A stretch of DNA of 64,000 bases from the NCBI GenBank assembly GCA_001579985.1, contig LRSR01008835.1:1-64000 (forward strand), read 5' to 3'. Shown piece after piece: positions 20,301 through 41,321 of this stretch. How positions within the stretch are numbered: position 1 is the stretch's first letter; each line of letters begins with the position of its first letter. The stretch comes from Hypsibius dujardini (Eukaryota; Tardigrada; Eutardigrada; Parachela; Hypsibiidae). The translations under genes and the position numbers were made by a program. The notes under the pieces were generated by a model, which did no database searches, had not been told where the DNA came from, and worked only from the letters and a program-made list of their open reading frames with translations.

Positions 20301-23300
20301 CTTTAAACCCGTCTTTTGAATATCCATTCGGAAAACACGAGGCACCTCCCCCCAAGGCCCAGACCCGTTTTTACCGAAACTTTAGACCCTCGCACTCAAA
20401 TATCTTATTCGGAAAACAATCCCCCCCTCCTTGCGCTGAACATATTTACCTAAACGTTTTTTGCCCTTCCCAACCTGTTAATTAACAGGTTACGGACCGC
20501 GATATTGTTGGTCGTGAGAGTGCATGTTTGTGCGGATCTGAGTTGCGAAAAAGGAAGCAGAAGCCGGCTGACGAAAACAAAATCCAGTTTCGTTTGGCCT
20601 TTTGAATTTTCAATCGCCGCATTTTAGAAGTTAAAATTGAGCATTATTGTCTGTCTAATGTTTAACACCCCATAAATGTTCGTAGATCTTGTTTTTACAC
20701 TAGGAAAATATTTTCATAATGCAAAAAGAATTGTTTGTGGGGCGGCGCCAGAAAAAACTCTTTTGGATTGTGTTTAGAGCATTTTATAGAATTATGAAAG
20801 AGTTTCAGGTACATTTTTAGTTCGACATTCTTGTTTGGGATTAATTGTGTTTAGAATTAACTGCAGTCCTATGTTTGTGATTGATGTGATTGATGTTTAG
20901 CTGAATGCCGGATTGCAAAGATGCCTTCGCATGGATCAGAGTGTCGGGTTCGCTTGCTCTCTCGGCGGTTGGTGTAACCGCAACAGCAGCCTCTGCAACG
21001 GCCTCAACGACTGCCTCCACGGCAACGACGAATTGAATTGTCCGGTAATGATAATAACCCAAAAGTCACCAGCAACTTTTAGCATTGTTTCAGCCAATTT
21101 TACTGACTGATTTCAGTTGACCTCATTTTTGTCCGTTAAATTGTGAATAACTTGAACACTTTTAGGTCAGTTTTTGTTTAGTTAACCAAATAAACTTGCC
21201 GAATGCTTTACGTTAGTTTAATTTTGTTTCGCTATCCCTAGGCGATGGTTCGGTCCCCTCTGGCCGTCACTCTTGCCGGGATGGTGTCGTGTGTGCAAAG
21301 AAACGGAGCGCCTGGCGTGAAATGCGAAGCGGAGGCGTCCGGTTGCGCGCCCTATGATTATCTGTGCGACGGGGAGCAGGACTGCAGTAGCGGAAAGGAT
21401 GAATTTCACTGTCCGGCTGGCACTCCCAAGAAAGGGGTCACTCCGTGTGTTCGCAGTGACGGCACTGCCGGGTATCAATGTCTCAACAAGTATGCCGAGT
21501 ATTGTTTTCCGGCCAGATGGAAATGCGATGGCGACAATGACTGTGAGGACGGAAAGGATGAGGCCGACTGTCCAAACGGAGTCAGCCGAACAGGTACAAT
21601 CTCCATTTTCAAACAAAATACAATGCAAATTTGATTAAATCTCTAGGAAAGAGAATTATGTCCTGCGACAGTAAAAAGTGCCGAAATATTTCCATTCATC
21701 GAAAAACTTTCAAATGACCGAAATGACGTCTTTTTACGCGCTCTTGAGAAACAAATGTGAAATATATTGCAATTGTTCAATTTAACTTTCACCTTTCGTT
21801 TGCTCTACGAAATCATCTTGGGCAAGTTCAGTTTTCCAAAAAATTCTTTCGTCTTTCCCTTTAAATCCAATTTGAGTCCATTTTCTTTTGCAGTCCCAGC
21901 CAAGGTGTCTATTTTCGACACACTAGTTGATTGAAGAAGTTGATTGCAGCCGTTAAACCGATCGTAACCCTTGATTGATTGCAACAGGTGCGGCCCACAG
22001 TGGGACGATTCTCAATCCGGTGACCTATCCCCTCTGCAGACGAGTGAACGGAGAGATGGGCTTTGCCTGCAGCCGGGGGGGTTTATGCCATTCCTTGTCT
22101 GCCTTCTGCGACGGGCAGCCACACTGTTTTAACGGTTTTGACGAGAGAAACTGCCCGGCTGATGGTGGTCGCACCCAGCCCGTAACAGTTTCTCCCAACG
22201 ACCCGGCCGGCCTGCTGCGTTGCCTCCGCCCCAACGGTCGAGGGATCGGTTTCAGGTGCGAGGCGTCCCTGCTGGAGCCCTGTTATGACAACAGCAACGC
22301 CTGTGACGGACGACGGAACTGCGCTAATGGCCGCGATGAACTCAACTGTCGGATATATGTCCTTTCGGATCTGAAGCCGGGCTTTCAGGTATGCATAATA
22401 AATATTTAAAAATATCGAAAAAACAAAGGGAGAAAGGAATTGTTTGGGGAGGGGGATTCAGCTCGCCCGGGCCCAGTGCGAATTAGTTGACCGTTGAGAA
22501 GCCTATGCAAGGCCTGTCGTCAATGCCCTATGCGAGACCTGTACTGAACCAGTGGGGGCATTTGGCAGGTCTGCGGCTGAAGGCCTCCCAAAGACCTCCC
22601 GCAAACCAGCTGAGGGTATCTCACAGACCAGTGAGTGGAGGCCGTCGGTAGGGCATGGAATAGCCTTCAATGTACTGCTGCTAACTACACCACATTCAAA
22701 TGAAGTAATTTCACTTTATGAAAATGCTCATGAAGATGACTATTGTACAATAATAAATAATGTGTAATAAGTAATATAAAATACAAGTAATTCTATTCAA
22801 AATGAATAAAAATAGCTACTGAGAAATTGTATTACTTGTAAATGAATTATTTCTTTATTAAATATTGTGTATTTTCAAACTGACATTATTGTTTTGATTT
22901 GTATAGCTTTATTGGGAGCGTTGTTTTATTCCAAGTTGATGCAGGGGGTAGAGACGCCTCTTGCACGGCCTATAGATAAGATCAATTAATTCCACCAAAC
23001 CGAGAGAAAGCATGCCAGCTCACAACTTCTGTAAGGCTACAAAGGTGTTAGTTTCGTTTGATTGTCATTTAGCGTATTTGAAGAGAACTATTAATTGGAG
23101 CCTTAGATAAACTCGTAAATTAGTTTTGCTGCCCGTAATTGCAGGCATGTAGGCGTTTCGACGGCACGGACGGCATCCTGTGTGCGGTAACGGGACTATG
23201 CATGCCGCACGCTTGGTTGTGTGACGGCGATCGAGACTGTTTCGACGGGAGCGACGAAATGCACTGCCGATCATCGTCGCGGAGTATTCTAGACGCGGAT

Positions 23301-23450
23301 GACGACGAAGAAGCCAACGACCTCGATTCCTGCGGGGAGGGCGAGTTTCAGTGCAGCAGCGGACGGTGTGTGCCCAATCGGTACCGGTGTGACGGATCCG
23401 CGGACTGTCAGGATCAGAGTGATGAGCTCAACTGTAGCAGCAGAGGATAA
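17347..23450 (+). CDS. Secreted protein of ten LDL-receptor class A repeats
   Basis: Exons: 17347-17430, 17961-18127, 19242-19534, 19970-20220, 20901-21044, 21242-21593, 21988-22388, 23145-23450. Phases agree and the total is 1998 nt, 665 aa. The first exon carries a signal peptide (hydrophobic core [10 protein letters not shown]; start at 17347 or at the in-frame ATG 17386). After a 55-residue linker come ten LDLa modules (C-x-C pattern ending CDGxxDCxDGxDExxC). Most retain the calcium-binding Asp/Asn/Glu set; several are atypical before the acidic end, and the tenth is the most canonical. No EGF, propeller, protease or membrane segment follows, so it is not an LDL receptor. It may be an extracellular lipid- or ligand-binding protein or a matrix component. 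Repeat 1 is split across exons 2 and 3. I cannot name an orthologue. Confidence 0.9.
18447..18814 (-). repeat. Right arm of a long inverted repeat
   Basis: Reverse complement partner of 16770-17085, longer because its (ACAGAC)n tract at 18686-18796 is expanded. It lies in the second intron of the LDLa-repeat gene. Confidence 0.85.
18686..18796. repeat. (ACAGAC)n microsatellite
   Basis: Nearly perfect hexanucleotide array inside the right inverted-repeat arm, in intron 2 of the LDLa gene. Confidence 0.95.
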
Positions 23451-23515
23451 ACTCCTTTTCAAAAGGAAAAACCACCTGGATCAATGGGGTCAATGTAGTT
23501 GATGTGATTATTAAC

Positions 23516-23521
23516 AATAAA
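23516..23521 (+). promoter_or_regulatory. Polyadenylation signal AATAAA
   Basis: AATAAA 66 bases after the stop of the LDLa-repeat gene, on the same strand and at a usual distance. Confidence 0.6.
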
Positions 23522-25506
23522 ACTGTGGCACGAATTTGTTGCGATAACTTGAATTGAACTGAACATTGCCTATTTGGACTGGGTGTTTCACACGTGCAGT
23601 TGAATTCAGTACATCGAGGCAAATTTATCCCACAGCTGAACAACAGTTCAATTTCTTTTTCAACGCAAAATGCGCTATTTCTTAAGTGGCAAGTTTGGGA
23701 ATTCCCTTAAATATCAATTCTCTTCCAAAATGTGTGCTCTTTTATTTACTATGCCTATCGCTACTCCTTATTATCGCACAATAATAATTCATGAAAGCGT
23801 GGAAGTTTTAACCACACCCGAAGCGTGAGAATAGAGGACTGACACGGGGCACCTTCCTTCTCATTAGCAAAAAACTGTATATTGGCAGTTTTAATACCCT
23901 TCCCATTCCGATTCACCCACCCCCACCCCCCCCCGATAATTTGAAGACATTAACACCGTCGACCATCTCGGTATTTAATGCGTAATTCTGCATGTTTTAC
24001 GGAACGGGTCTGGTGTTTGCCATTCAAAGGGTCTGCTGCTAACGTCCATTTCGATTCTTATGATAATCGTCTTTCTAACATTTCTTATCACTCCTTTTTG
24101 ACAATTGCGTTACTCGAAAATCATTCAAAAGTGTAAGAAGTGGCAGTTAGTCTCGTGCTGTCCGAGAAATTGCCTCCCGCCCACCCATCTGTTCTTTTGC
24201 TTCGATACTGTAAAAACATGAGGGGGCTTCCGGCCACCTCCTCCGCCAAAACAAGAAAACTGTGCAATTTGAAGTATTGAACAGGCGGAGTTTAGGTTCC
24301 ACCTAAGATTCGTTTGAAAGCAGCGACAAGTTAGCATATGGACGCGACATTCAGAGACAGTGGATGGCAATGGGCACCCATGGGTATTGTCCTTAATCCA
24401 ATGAAATAGTGTACTTGTGTACACCCAAAATTGCAGGAACTACACGACGAAACCGACTCCACTGTAACGTACCTGTATAAGGGTGTTGCCAGTTGCCAGC
24501 TTGTGTGTACTTCCTTCGATAAAAAGTGTTAAAGCAAACATGATGGAAATGGTGTTTTTGCTACGAATAATAAAAAATAAACGGATGGCGGTATGGGAGG
24601 AGAAATCCCGCGAACTGGCGCGGGACGGCAAAGAACCAAAGGTTCCACCGTACTCTCACAACCAAAATAAGGGTGCCCGTAAGTTCTTTGCACCATGCTC
24701 GGCTCGGCACCTACTGTAAGGTGCTCAACGACGGCCGGAATGATTTTGTTTGCATGTGTGACGTGCGAGCGATAAGAATAGGGTTTGAGCATGGAACGAT
24801 CCATCGAATGGGAACCGATCTGTGGGAACTGAAGTACCCTTCAGGCTAGGGTCTGTGTAAGACATTGGCCAAATGTTGAAGGTTCTCAGACTATACCTAC
24901 CCATTGGTCCGGTACTCGCAACGGAAAGCTTTGTCGCATCTTGTCATGTCATGTTTCTCCTTTTATTTTCTCTATACAGGCATTCATTTTTAAATTATCT
25001 CATAAAAATGAAACAGGGGAAAAGTTGGTTTGCCATGTGAGACTTAGGTAAGTAGATGATCCCTTGCTACAAGTTCTTTAAAGGAGAGTATTTTATGTGG
25101 AAAGAGCTGCTAAAGGGAAGGAAGGAAGAAGTAAGTGTCAAAGAGAGAAAAGAGTATTCTGTTGGACGCATCAGCATCAGAATTGTTTATGAATTATTAT
25201 TGTTTGTCCATCGGATTGTCATTGTGTAATCCGAATCCGGAGTAGGGCTGAGGGGGCGGCGATTCGGAGGCGGAGGTCAACGCCCCAACCGTCAGTGGGA
25301 GTCAGCATTTTTGGCACATCATCACTAGTTATTAGATATCCATCTCAATTACTGCAGCAAATGCAAACTGTCCTTCTTTGTTAAAATGATCCATTTTAAA
25401 ACGGGAAATTAGCAATCCCCAAGACCTCCTCAAGTTTTCACTCAAGGGACGGCTTGGCGTGTTTTCGATAAAGCATGCAAAATATAACAAGAGACAACTA
25501 CGACAA
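23522..25506. other. Intergenic DNA, no gene seen
   Basis: About 2 kb between two converging genes. It has a poly-C tract at 23920-23936 and only short chance ORFs without a domain or plausible splice context. Confidence 0.5.
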
Positions 25507-26658
25507 TTACACTCCAAATTTCGCCAGAGAGCGCATCAAGGATTTCTCCACTGCAAAGACCTTTTGATTGACGTTCCTCCTCTCGGCCAAAACACTCTTG
25601 GCGTATTCGGTCAATTGAGCCTTTTCCTTCCGCTGCTCATCCTTCTTCATGTTAGCATAATCGAGGTTGGTCTGCATTACCAAGGCCTTGCGACGCTTCG
25701 TCTCCGCCTACCAAACCAAAATAAAATACTCCTTCATGAGTTTTAGACAACTACACAATAATGGATAAATAATCATACCATTTGCAGTTCTCGGAAGGCT
25801 TGCAAGTTTTGCTGGTCCGCCTGATATTTCAATTGGTCTGCGCGCATTTTGTTATTGTAGATTTGATCCTCCTCTACCCATTTGTTGTGAATGGCCCGGT
25901 CTTCGGCCTTGCTGTCTGCTTTCATCTTCTCATGCTTTATTTGCTGGAGTGGAAAGAAAAGAAGAAGGCATTTCACTAACCCCATACAGTTGTTCTTTTT
26001 ATGAATGTACAACCCAGCGAGGGAGGTTGTCCGGTCACACAAAAAGGGACAACGATTCAGGCGGACAGTCAGCAGACAGACACTCATTCATGCCGACATG
26101 TACGGCAAGTTTGCCTGCTAGAGACATCCAGTCTGGCAACGAAATGCAGACAATGGAAAACTTCAGGCAGACATTACCAGTTAAGTATCGTCAGCCAAAT
26201 CAGGAACAGGTTTTTACCAACTAACTTGTGAATTTACGTCTGCAAGGATGTCCGAAATAACTTGAGCCCGCTTGGTTTTTTCGTCAGCTAAGCGTCGCTC
26301 TTCTGCTTCGGCGTAATCGCTGTGGAACTGATTGGCAGCCTCGATTAACAAGTCTTCCTCCCGCTTTTTGTGCGCAGCCGCAGCCAAATCCGCAAAGACT
26401 TGTCGTCTTGCAACTGCCTCCCTGAAGTGATCATTTATGTTTAAGCTGTCGAGAGGTAGATATCAAAGGTTAGTCCTCATATAGGCCGGCATACAAGCAA
26501 GCAGGTTTGCGGGCAACGGAACATTCAAGGGGACAACCCGACAGGCACATACCGAAATATCCACACAGACCGACAGACAGACAGACAGGCAGACAGGCAG
26601 ACAGGCAGACAGACAGACAGGCAGGCAGCAGGCAGGCAGCAGACAGCAGCAGACAGCA

Positions 26659-26707
<49 letters not shown>

Positions 26708-27429
26708 ACAGACAGACAGACAAACAGTCCAAGAGATTTACCGTTTCTTGTTTTGCTTATGCGCATCAATGTTTTTGATTTGAGTAATTTTGAATTTTAA
26801 ATAATTTTTGCGGATGTCCGTCAAATGATCCGTCCTCGCTTGTTCCGCGGCTTTTTCTTCCTCCGTTTCTCTTATCCTCATATCCAGGTCGGCCTGCAAA
26901 GCTCTTTTCCGCTGAAAAGCATCTATTGCTTCCTGATACATTTCCTGATTGATTTCCTCACGAAATTTCTTAACTCGAGCGGCCTCCTTCCGCACAAATG
27001 TAAAGTCAACTCCGCGAAAATGGAAAGCCTTTCGGTTTAACATCTCACATGCTATGTCGCCTTGCCTGTGAGCCTCCCTTATCTTCTCACGTTTAGCTTC
27101 CTCTTCCTGTTCATCTTTTATTTTCGCGTCTTTGTCCCACTCTTTCTGCATTTGAGCATCGCGTTGGTCTTGCCGTTCCTTGACCATTTTTGGAAAGGCC
27201 GCTTGCTGGTTTCTACATTGCAGAGCGTTGAGGGTATAACGTGCACCCTACAAAAGAAAGTGCACCCGCATCGTCACAGATCTCATGCAGTGTCTTGTAA
27301 GTCTGTCTGTGTATGCACCAGTCTAATTAACTGATATTCGATTGACTAAATGTCTGACTGTTAGTCTGTTGACAAGTATGCTTACACGTCTGCCTGTCTA
27401 TTTGTCTGTCTGTCTGTCTGTCTGTCTGC

Positions 27430-27469
<40 letters not shown>

Positions 27470-28568
27470 CGTTTGACTTTCCGTGGTTGATTTATTGTTT
27501 CTGTGCGCTTGAGTGCCTGACCTTGGCCTCTATTGATGAAGTAGTCAACGCTTCAGGTCTAGGCCGAATGGAGCTGGCTGACCAAAATAGATGCCTCTTT
27601 CCGCTAACTCAAAAAAATAGTTCTCTGCAAGAACGTCAGACCATTTGCTATTTCCATCAGGACCTTTCGGAAAACGTCTCTGTGTGCGGTGTTGGAAATT
27701 GTCATTCCTGACATTTCTACGTCGTACCGAGGGTGTGACCGTGCATCACATTAACATTTTAAGGTCGCTAATTTTGCACTCACATCAATTTCTCGGATCT
27801 CATCCCGTTGATGGAAGTTGAGGTCCTTGGCGCGACTAATCATCTCAAAGGCTTTCTCCGCCTTCCATCTGACCATTTGTTGGTAGTCGTGGCGGCCTCG
27901 ATCTGCCAGTTGACTTCGCATCGCTTCACAGTCATCCCGATAGGTGGCCTGAAAAAAATGGTTAAATTCAAACTAATTTTACCAATGAGAACTAAAGAGT
28001 GATTTTGGAAAATGCAATTGTACAGACATGTGTTTATGCCTGTGTCTTTGCCTGGGTCTGTGTCTGTGTCTGTGTCTGTGTCTGTGTCTGTGTCTGTGTC
28101 TGTGTCTGTGTCTGTGTCTGTGTCTGTGTCTGTGTCTTTGCCTGGCTCTGTGTCTGTGTCGGTGCCTGTGTCTGTGTCTGTGTCTGTGTCTTTGTGTGTC
28201 CGTATCTGTATTGCGTCTGCGTGTTACACGTTTTTACATATTATGTGAAGTACCTTGGTATTAATTATCCACGTACGTTTCAATTTGTGTGAATCATGAG
28301 CCATCTGATCTCGCTCCCCTTCCCGTCTAGGAATTGCAGCCACGCCCATTAGGATTACTTTAGTCGGCTCTGGGCCACGAAACAAATCAATTGTGGGGGC
28401 ATTGGGTCGATGGGTAAAGCCATCCTGTCGTTGTGCCGGCGGCAGTGCCTGATGGCAGACATTCATCCACTGCTGAATGGTTACAGCCTGCGCCTTGGCT
28501 CGATCATCTTCGCTGCGATACTTGATTGAATGAAGCAGCTCAAATGGCCGAACAAACTCACTTTGCAT
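25507..28568 (-). CDS. TPH-domain coiled-coil protein of cilia (CFAP210/CFAP45/CFAP53 type)
   Basis: Exons (minus): 28568-28254, 27948-27784, 27247-26742, 26445-26226, 25943-25779, 25707-25507. Phases agree and the frame is 523 aa. From about residue 100 to the end the protein is a nearly unbroken charged helix (Arg, Lys, Glu, Gln and Ala rich, few Pro or Gly), as in the trichohyalin-plectin-homology family of axonemal microtubule-inner proteins, which bind inside doublet microtubules of motile cilia. The length matches CFAP210, CFAP45 and CFAP53 (about 510-555 aa); I cannot decide between them without alignment. The first 100 residues are less regular. Introns 1-3 are filled with TGTC/CAGA-type arrays. 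The start is the first ATG of exon 1; an upstream coding exon is possible. Confidence 0.75.
26565..26731. repeat. (CAGA)n/(GGCA)n microsatellite
   Basis: Compound tetranucleotide array occupying most of intron 3 of the TPH-domain gene. Confidence 0.95.
27395..27476. repeat. (TGTC)n microsatellite
   Basis: Array in intron 2 of the TPH-domain gene, in the opposite orientation to that in intron 3. Confidence 0.95.
28032..28196. repeat. (TGTGTC)n microsatellite
   Basis: Hexanucleotide array in intron 1 of the TPH-domain gene; all apparent Cys/Val or Ser/Val ORFs here are artefacts of the repeat. Confidence 0.95.
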
Positions 28569-28965
28569 TCCTTCCAAGCATATATATTAAAAAGCTTACT
28601 TAATTACTATTTATTTGCTTATATATAGTGAAAGAAATTAAAGTGGATCACTTCAAAAAATGGATCTGGAAATCGTAAATTTTTAGAGTCATCTCTGTAA
28701 AATGACAAGATATTTCTCTACTTGAGTGAAATGCGTTACCATAGTTTCAGGCAAGATATGCAGGGTGAGACACGTGGGACACAGAACAGTTCCAAGTGTG
28801 CACCACGTGGTTAGTAAAGCAGGCAGACAATTGTCAAGACTTGGCGCGTCTGTCGGCATGATATTTTTAGCGTCAGTCATCAGTCACTTCACGAGAACTT
28901 ATATATTTCTTCCGCCGCATCTAAAGTTTCTTTCAAATTTTGGCCGGTCATTTGTGTTTGTCTGT
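28569..28965. promoter_or_regulatory. Shared intergenic region of two divergent genes
   Basis: About 400 bases separate the start codons of the TPH gene (minus) and the PHOSPHO-like gene (plus). Both promoters must lie here or in untranslated exons. I see no clear TATA box or Initiator that I would defend. Confidence 0.4.
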
Positions 28966-30169
28966 ATGAAAATGGCGGTTAAACATGGGTCCACAGCGAA
29001 ACGAACCTTGCTTGCCTTTGATTTTGATCACACAATTTGTGAGGAGAATACGGACATTTTTGTGCTGCGTTTGTTGGAAGGGAAAGAGCTACCGGAGGAG
29101 ATATTAGTGCTGAGGAAAACCGCGGGATGGACCAAATATATGCAAGCCATTTTTGAGTTCTTACACGACCAGGGAATCGGTGGTGACGCCATCAGGGCAC
29201 ATATGCAAAGGGCTCCTCTTGTTTCCGGTAACCACTTTTTACATTATCACTCAACGCACACTTGCTTGATTTCATGAATGGAACCACCGACTAGCATCTT
29301 TATTTATCTAATTTCTGACTAGATACACATTGCTTGATTGATTGAATTTTAGAAAGTAAAATTGTTTGCCGCAATAGACAGACGCGGCTAAAACACAAAC
29401 ACAAACATGAACACAAACGCACAGACACAAAGACACGGACATACATACAGACACATATGCAGACACAGACACAGACACAGACAGACACAGATACAGACAC
29501 AGACACAGACACAGACACAAACACAGACACAGACACAGGCACAGAGCCAGGCAAAGACACAAACACAGACACAGACACAGACACAGGCATAGATACAGAC
29601 ATCGACACAGCCCTAAACACAGAGATTTGTTACTCATTGGAGTGCCCATTACTGGCTGCAGTTATTCCTCAGCATATCTTTTTTTCATTTCTGCAGGCAT
29701 GGTGGAATTTTTCCAGCACATCCGTCTGAACCGGGACACCTACGACTGTATCATCATCTCCGACTCGAACAGCCTTTTCATCTGGTACATCCTCCATTAC
29801 TGTCGGCTGGAAGATATCTTCCCCTCCAACTCGGTCTATACAAACCCTGCCCGGCTAGATGAAGACGACTGTTTGCGAATCGAATACCACCACCAAAATA
29901 GCACCTGCAGGATGAGCGCAGACAACCTCTGCAAGGGCAGGGTCTTGGAGGAGCACATGGACCGATTTCACACCCAACACAGTCAGCACTACCAAAGCAT
30001 TGTCTTTTTCGGCGATGGCATGAACGACTACTGTCCGAGTACTCGATTAGGCACGGCCGACTTCGTCGCTGCTCGGAGGGGATACAAACTCATAGAAAAA
30101 ATTAACCAAGACCCAGCGAAAGTGAGTATCTGCCGGCCCTCTGGAATGTCTGTACCTTCTTACTGTCTG

Positions 30170-30254
<85 letters not shown>

Positions 30255-30390
30255 TTGTCCTTTTTCCATATACTGAAGCCATTGCCTGACTGGTATGTCT
30301 ATATTTTCAAAGGTTAAGGCAGGCATTGTGCCCTGGACAGACGGAAAGGATCTCTTGAATTTTATTCATAATTTCGAAAAGAGTCTCTAA
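28966..30390 (+). CDS. PHOSPHO1/PHOSPHO2-like HAD phosphatase
   Basis: Cytosolic HAD-superfamily phosphatase; vertebrate PHOSPHO1 hydrolyses phosphoethanolamine and phosphocholine, PHOSPHO2 pyridoxal phosphate. Exons 28966-29227, 29697-30121, 30313-30390; 254 aa (252 if the second in-frame ATG at 28972 is used), close to the family length of 240-270. Motif I is DFDHT at residues 19-23 with the nucleophile Asp19; motif II lies in CIIISDSNS; motif III/IV in FFGDGMNDYCP, the family signature. The conserved Lys region NLCKGR is present. Intron 1 carries an (ACAGAC)n array and intron 2 is mostly (TGTC)n/(TGCC)n. It ends 87 bp from the converging stop of paraplegin. Substrate preference between the two subfamilies cannot be told by eye. 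Confidence 0.93.
29452..29590. repeat. (ACAGAC)n microsatellite
   Basis: Hexanucleotide array in intron 1 of the PHOSPHO-like gene. Confidence 0.95.
30168..30256. repeat. (TGTC)n(TGCC)n microsatellite
   Basis: Fills much of the 191-bp intron 2 of the PHOSPHO-like gene. Confidence 0.95.
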
Positions 30391-30477
30391 AAGTGGTAAA
30401 ACCACACACCAAAGAAACCGGGTGACATGATACTCTTTGACTGTGCTAACGGGCAGCTTCGTCCATTTCTACAAGTT

Positions 30478-35167
<4,690 letters not shown>

Positions 35168-35859
35168 TTTATTTTCACAAAGGACAAAATGCCCATAACA
35201 CTTACAATGTTTACATCAACACAAACCTCCAATATACAAGCAAAATGTTTTCTTCCCCCCCCCCGTCCCCGCTGCGTGGGGGAAGGGGGCGGGGCAAGGG
35301 TGCGTGTTTAAATTTTGTTTATTGTCCATCTGCCTGCCTGTCAATCAATCAATCTGTCCGTCTGCTAGTCAGTACGCATGCATGTATGTCTTTAAGTGTG
35401 TAGGGTCTGTCTGTCTGTCGGCTTAGGCTACACATCTCCTTGACCCTTCTTGTCCCCTTCCACTTTGGTTGTTTTTTCAATGTTGACCGTTGTCTTCCCT
35501 TACTTGATAAATTGAAAAATGTTTTTTTTAGAGTAGCACATCTGGAGGTGGCCTTCTAGGAAGCTCTACCTTGCCAATACCGTATTCTCTTGGTTTGCAT
35601 ATTTTGGATCAATATCATCCGTCCTTGGAATCTGAGCTCTTGAAATGGGATTTTGAGTTGTCGAAGCGAGCATGGCAGCTGGAGGAGGCCCTCTGCCGTC
35701 ATCTTGCTCTTAACAATGTTTTCTCTGTGACCTGTCTCTTCGGTTGTTCGTGGAATATTTTACCAATCATCCAATATTGTGACTGTTCAATCGCCTCCAC
35801 TTCGCTGGAATATATTTTTCTTGCGCGGTTCTTATAAAATGAACCTTTCTGGATAATAA
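35168..35859. other. Intergenic between AChE and paraplegin
   Basis: About 690 bases with a poly-C/poly-G foldback at 35245-35300 and short TGTC and AATC tracts near 35340-35420. No gene seen. Confidence 0.5.
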
Positions 35860-39514
<3,655 letters not shown>

Positions 39515-41321
39515 GCTGATTAAGTCAAGTAACAACAAGAGAAGGTTTCGTATCGGGAGATTGATAACCGGCACTGCAGAAGACCTGGACTCCATCGATG
39601 GTCGATGCAAACCAAATGGGTAAAAAGGGTAGACAGACAGACCACAAAATGTGAGATGTGTTGCCGCGGGGGACTTTATTGCCTAATAAGATGGCCAGAA
39701 CGAAAGCAAGAAAGTAGTTAACAGTATCGAACAAACAAACCAAGGCAGAGAACGACCAGACTGAGAGCCTGCTTATCAGAGACGTCAAAGAACGCCGTAA
39801 CATGAGGGCAATCCCGGTGGTTCTTGCACCAGTAGTGCAATGAAAAGTGATCGTAGTGCGACCCAGGAATTTGGATTATTGTAACTTCATTGCATTTCCC
39901 ACACTAAATCCAGCCGGACATAAATCATCTCGTTCGATGTTCTCCTTTTCGACTTCTTCGGCGATAATTTAGTGTCATTTATCTCAAGACGATCCAGTCC
40001 ACGGCAAAATCTCACCAGTACCTTCAAGTTGTTGGGGCTTAGCCATGAGGAAGAAAAAGATGAGCTGTTTGTTGAGCTTAAACTGTAGATGATCCCCATC
40101 CACAACAATCTCCCGAATGTGCAATCTCCTGGCTGGCTGCTTCGAATATACACACGTGGCGAAAACTTTGCGCTAACCGAGTCAAGCGCTTTAACTCGAC
40201 AGCCATGTACAACAGCCGTGCAACGAGTGTAGCGGCATAACTCGGTTAGCGCAAGGTGTTTGTCACGTTTGTACATGCCGTACCACGGGTACACCAATCT
40301 ACGAGGGGCGTCACTGAAGCTGCGGGGTGTAATGAAGATGCTCAATTTTCCAGATCAATCCTTCCAACCCGAAATTCACGAAAGTATCTCCAGACGGTTG
40401 CAATAGATGGAGCCAAGTCTCCAAAAGTTACTTTCAAACTGTTAAAACATTCAAGAGGGGATCGATGATTTTTAAAATTATTGAAGGCGCACTTCGGAGA
40501 GCTTTTTTATCACGATGCATGATCAATCGATTGATTGTTTACGTTTTTACAAGTGAGCTTTGCTGCAGCGTTTGCCCATTGGTCAGTTGTTGGCCAACCT
40601 AACTGGAACTTTTATTTCCTATTCACAATACCTTACAGGTTCCGAATAAGATTTCGGATATTTAATATTTCGTTGCCCATTATTTTTTTAAAAATGGACT
40701 TTCAATCATTTCAGCATGCCCCTCATATCAGTGCGTCAACATTTGATTTTTGGATTTGTTTACTACCTACTTCAAATGCGTTTTTCTCGAAACCTAATCC
40801 AATGGGATGACGACCCGTTTTTAGCAGCCCCTCATTTAATAACCTCGCAGTATGCATGGATACCTCTAGCTAGAGTCCTATATAAAGTATATATAGGAAT
40901 ACATAATTACATGTAAAGATGATGGTCTTCTAGTACAATATCTATCAATCCTGAATCTCCCGATCGCTTTCGATGCGATCCACCCTGTGTCTCACAACAG
41001 ATACAACCAACGCGAGACAATGCACACGCGGAACCGTCCTGGCTTGTTACAGTGGTTGCACGCTAATCCCTCGCAACTGACATTCCTTAAAAATAAACCT
41101 CTTTTTTGCACCTTCTTTCACATGTGGACGTTGCAAAAGGAAAGATTGCGGACAAAACCCCCCGGAAAGAATAAGATTTTTGTCATTTTGCAAAGAGAAC
41201 AACGCGAAGAGTATATATGTACATCTCAGTCTTGGGATGAAACCGGTTCAAGGGAATCTTCCGCTTTTTTGGCATTAGCAGTGATGCATAGAAAAAGAGA
41301 AAGAAATGGATGGATACAAGA
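39515..41321. other. Intergenic DNA with a palindromic repeat
   Basis: About 1.8 kb upstream of the AChE gene and downstream of the bZIP gene. The only structure I can support is the inverted repeat at 40168-40254. Several short ORFs lack domains and splice context. Confidence 0.45.
40168..40254. repeat. Inverted repeat with 15-base perfect arms
   Basis: TTGCGCTAACCGAGT at 40168-40182 is exactly complementary to 40240-40254. Weaker similarity extends outward about 25 bases (CACACGTGGCGAAAAC against ACAAACGTGACAAACAC read on the other strand). It may be a foldback element end or a structured site. Confidence 0.7.

Noticed and set aside
26471-26731. Regular repeats that superficially resemble a CRISPR array
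   Set aside because: No spacers; a plain eukaryotic microsatellite.
28012-28292. Long Val/Cys or Ser/Val repeat ORFs, and similar ORFs at 29300-29649, 31448-31779 and 48252-48577
   Set aside because: They are translations of hexa- or tetranucleotide arrays within introns and read open in several frames at once.
39887-40345. 152-codon minus-strand ORF
   Set aside because: It runs through the palindromic repeat and has no domain; considered chance.
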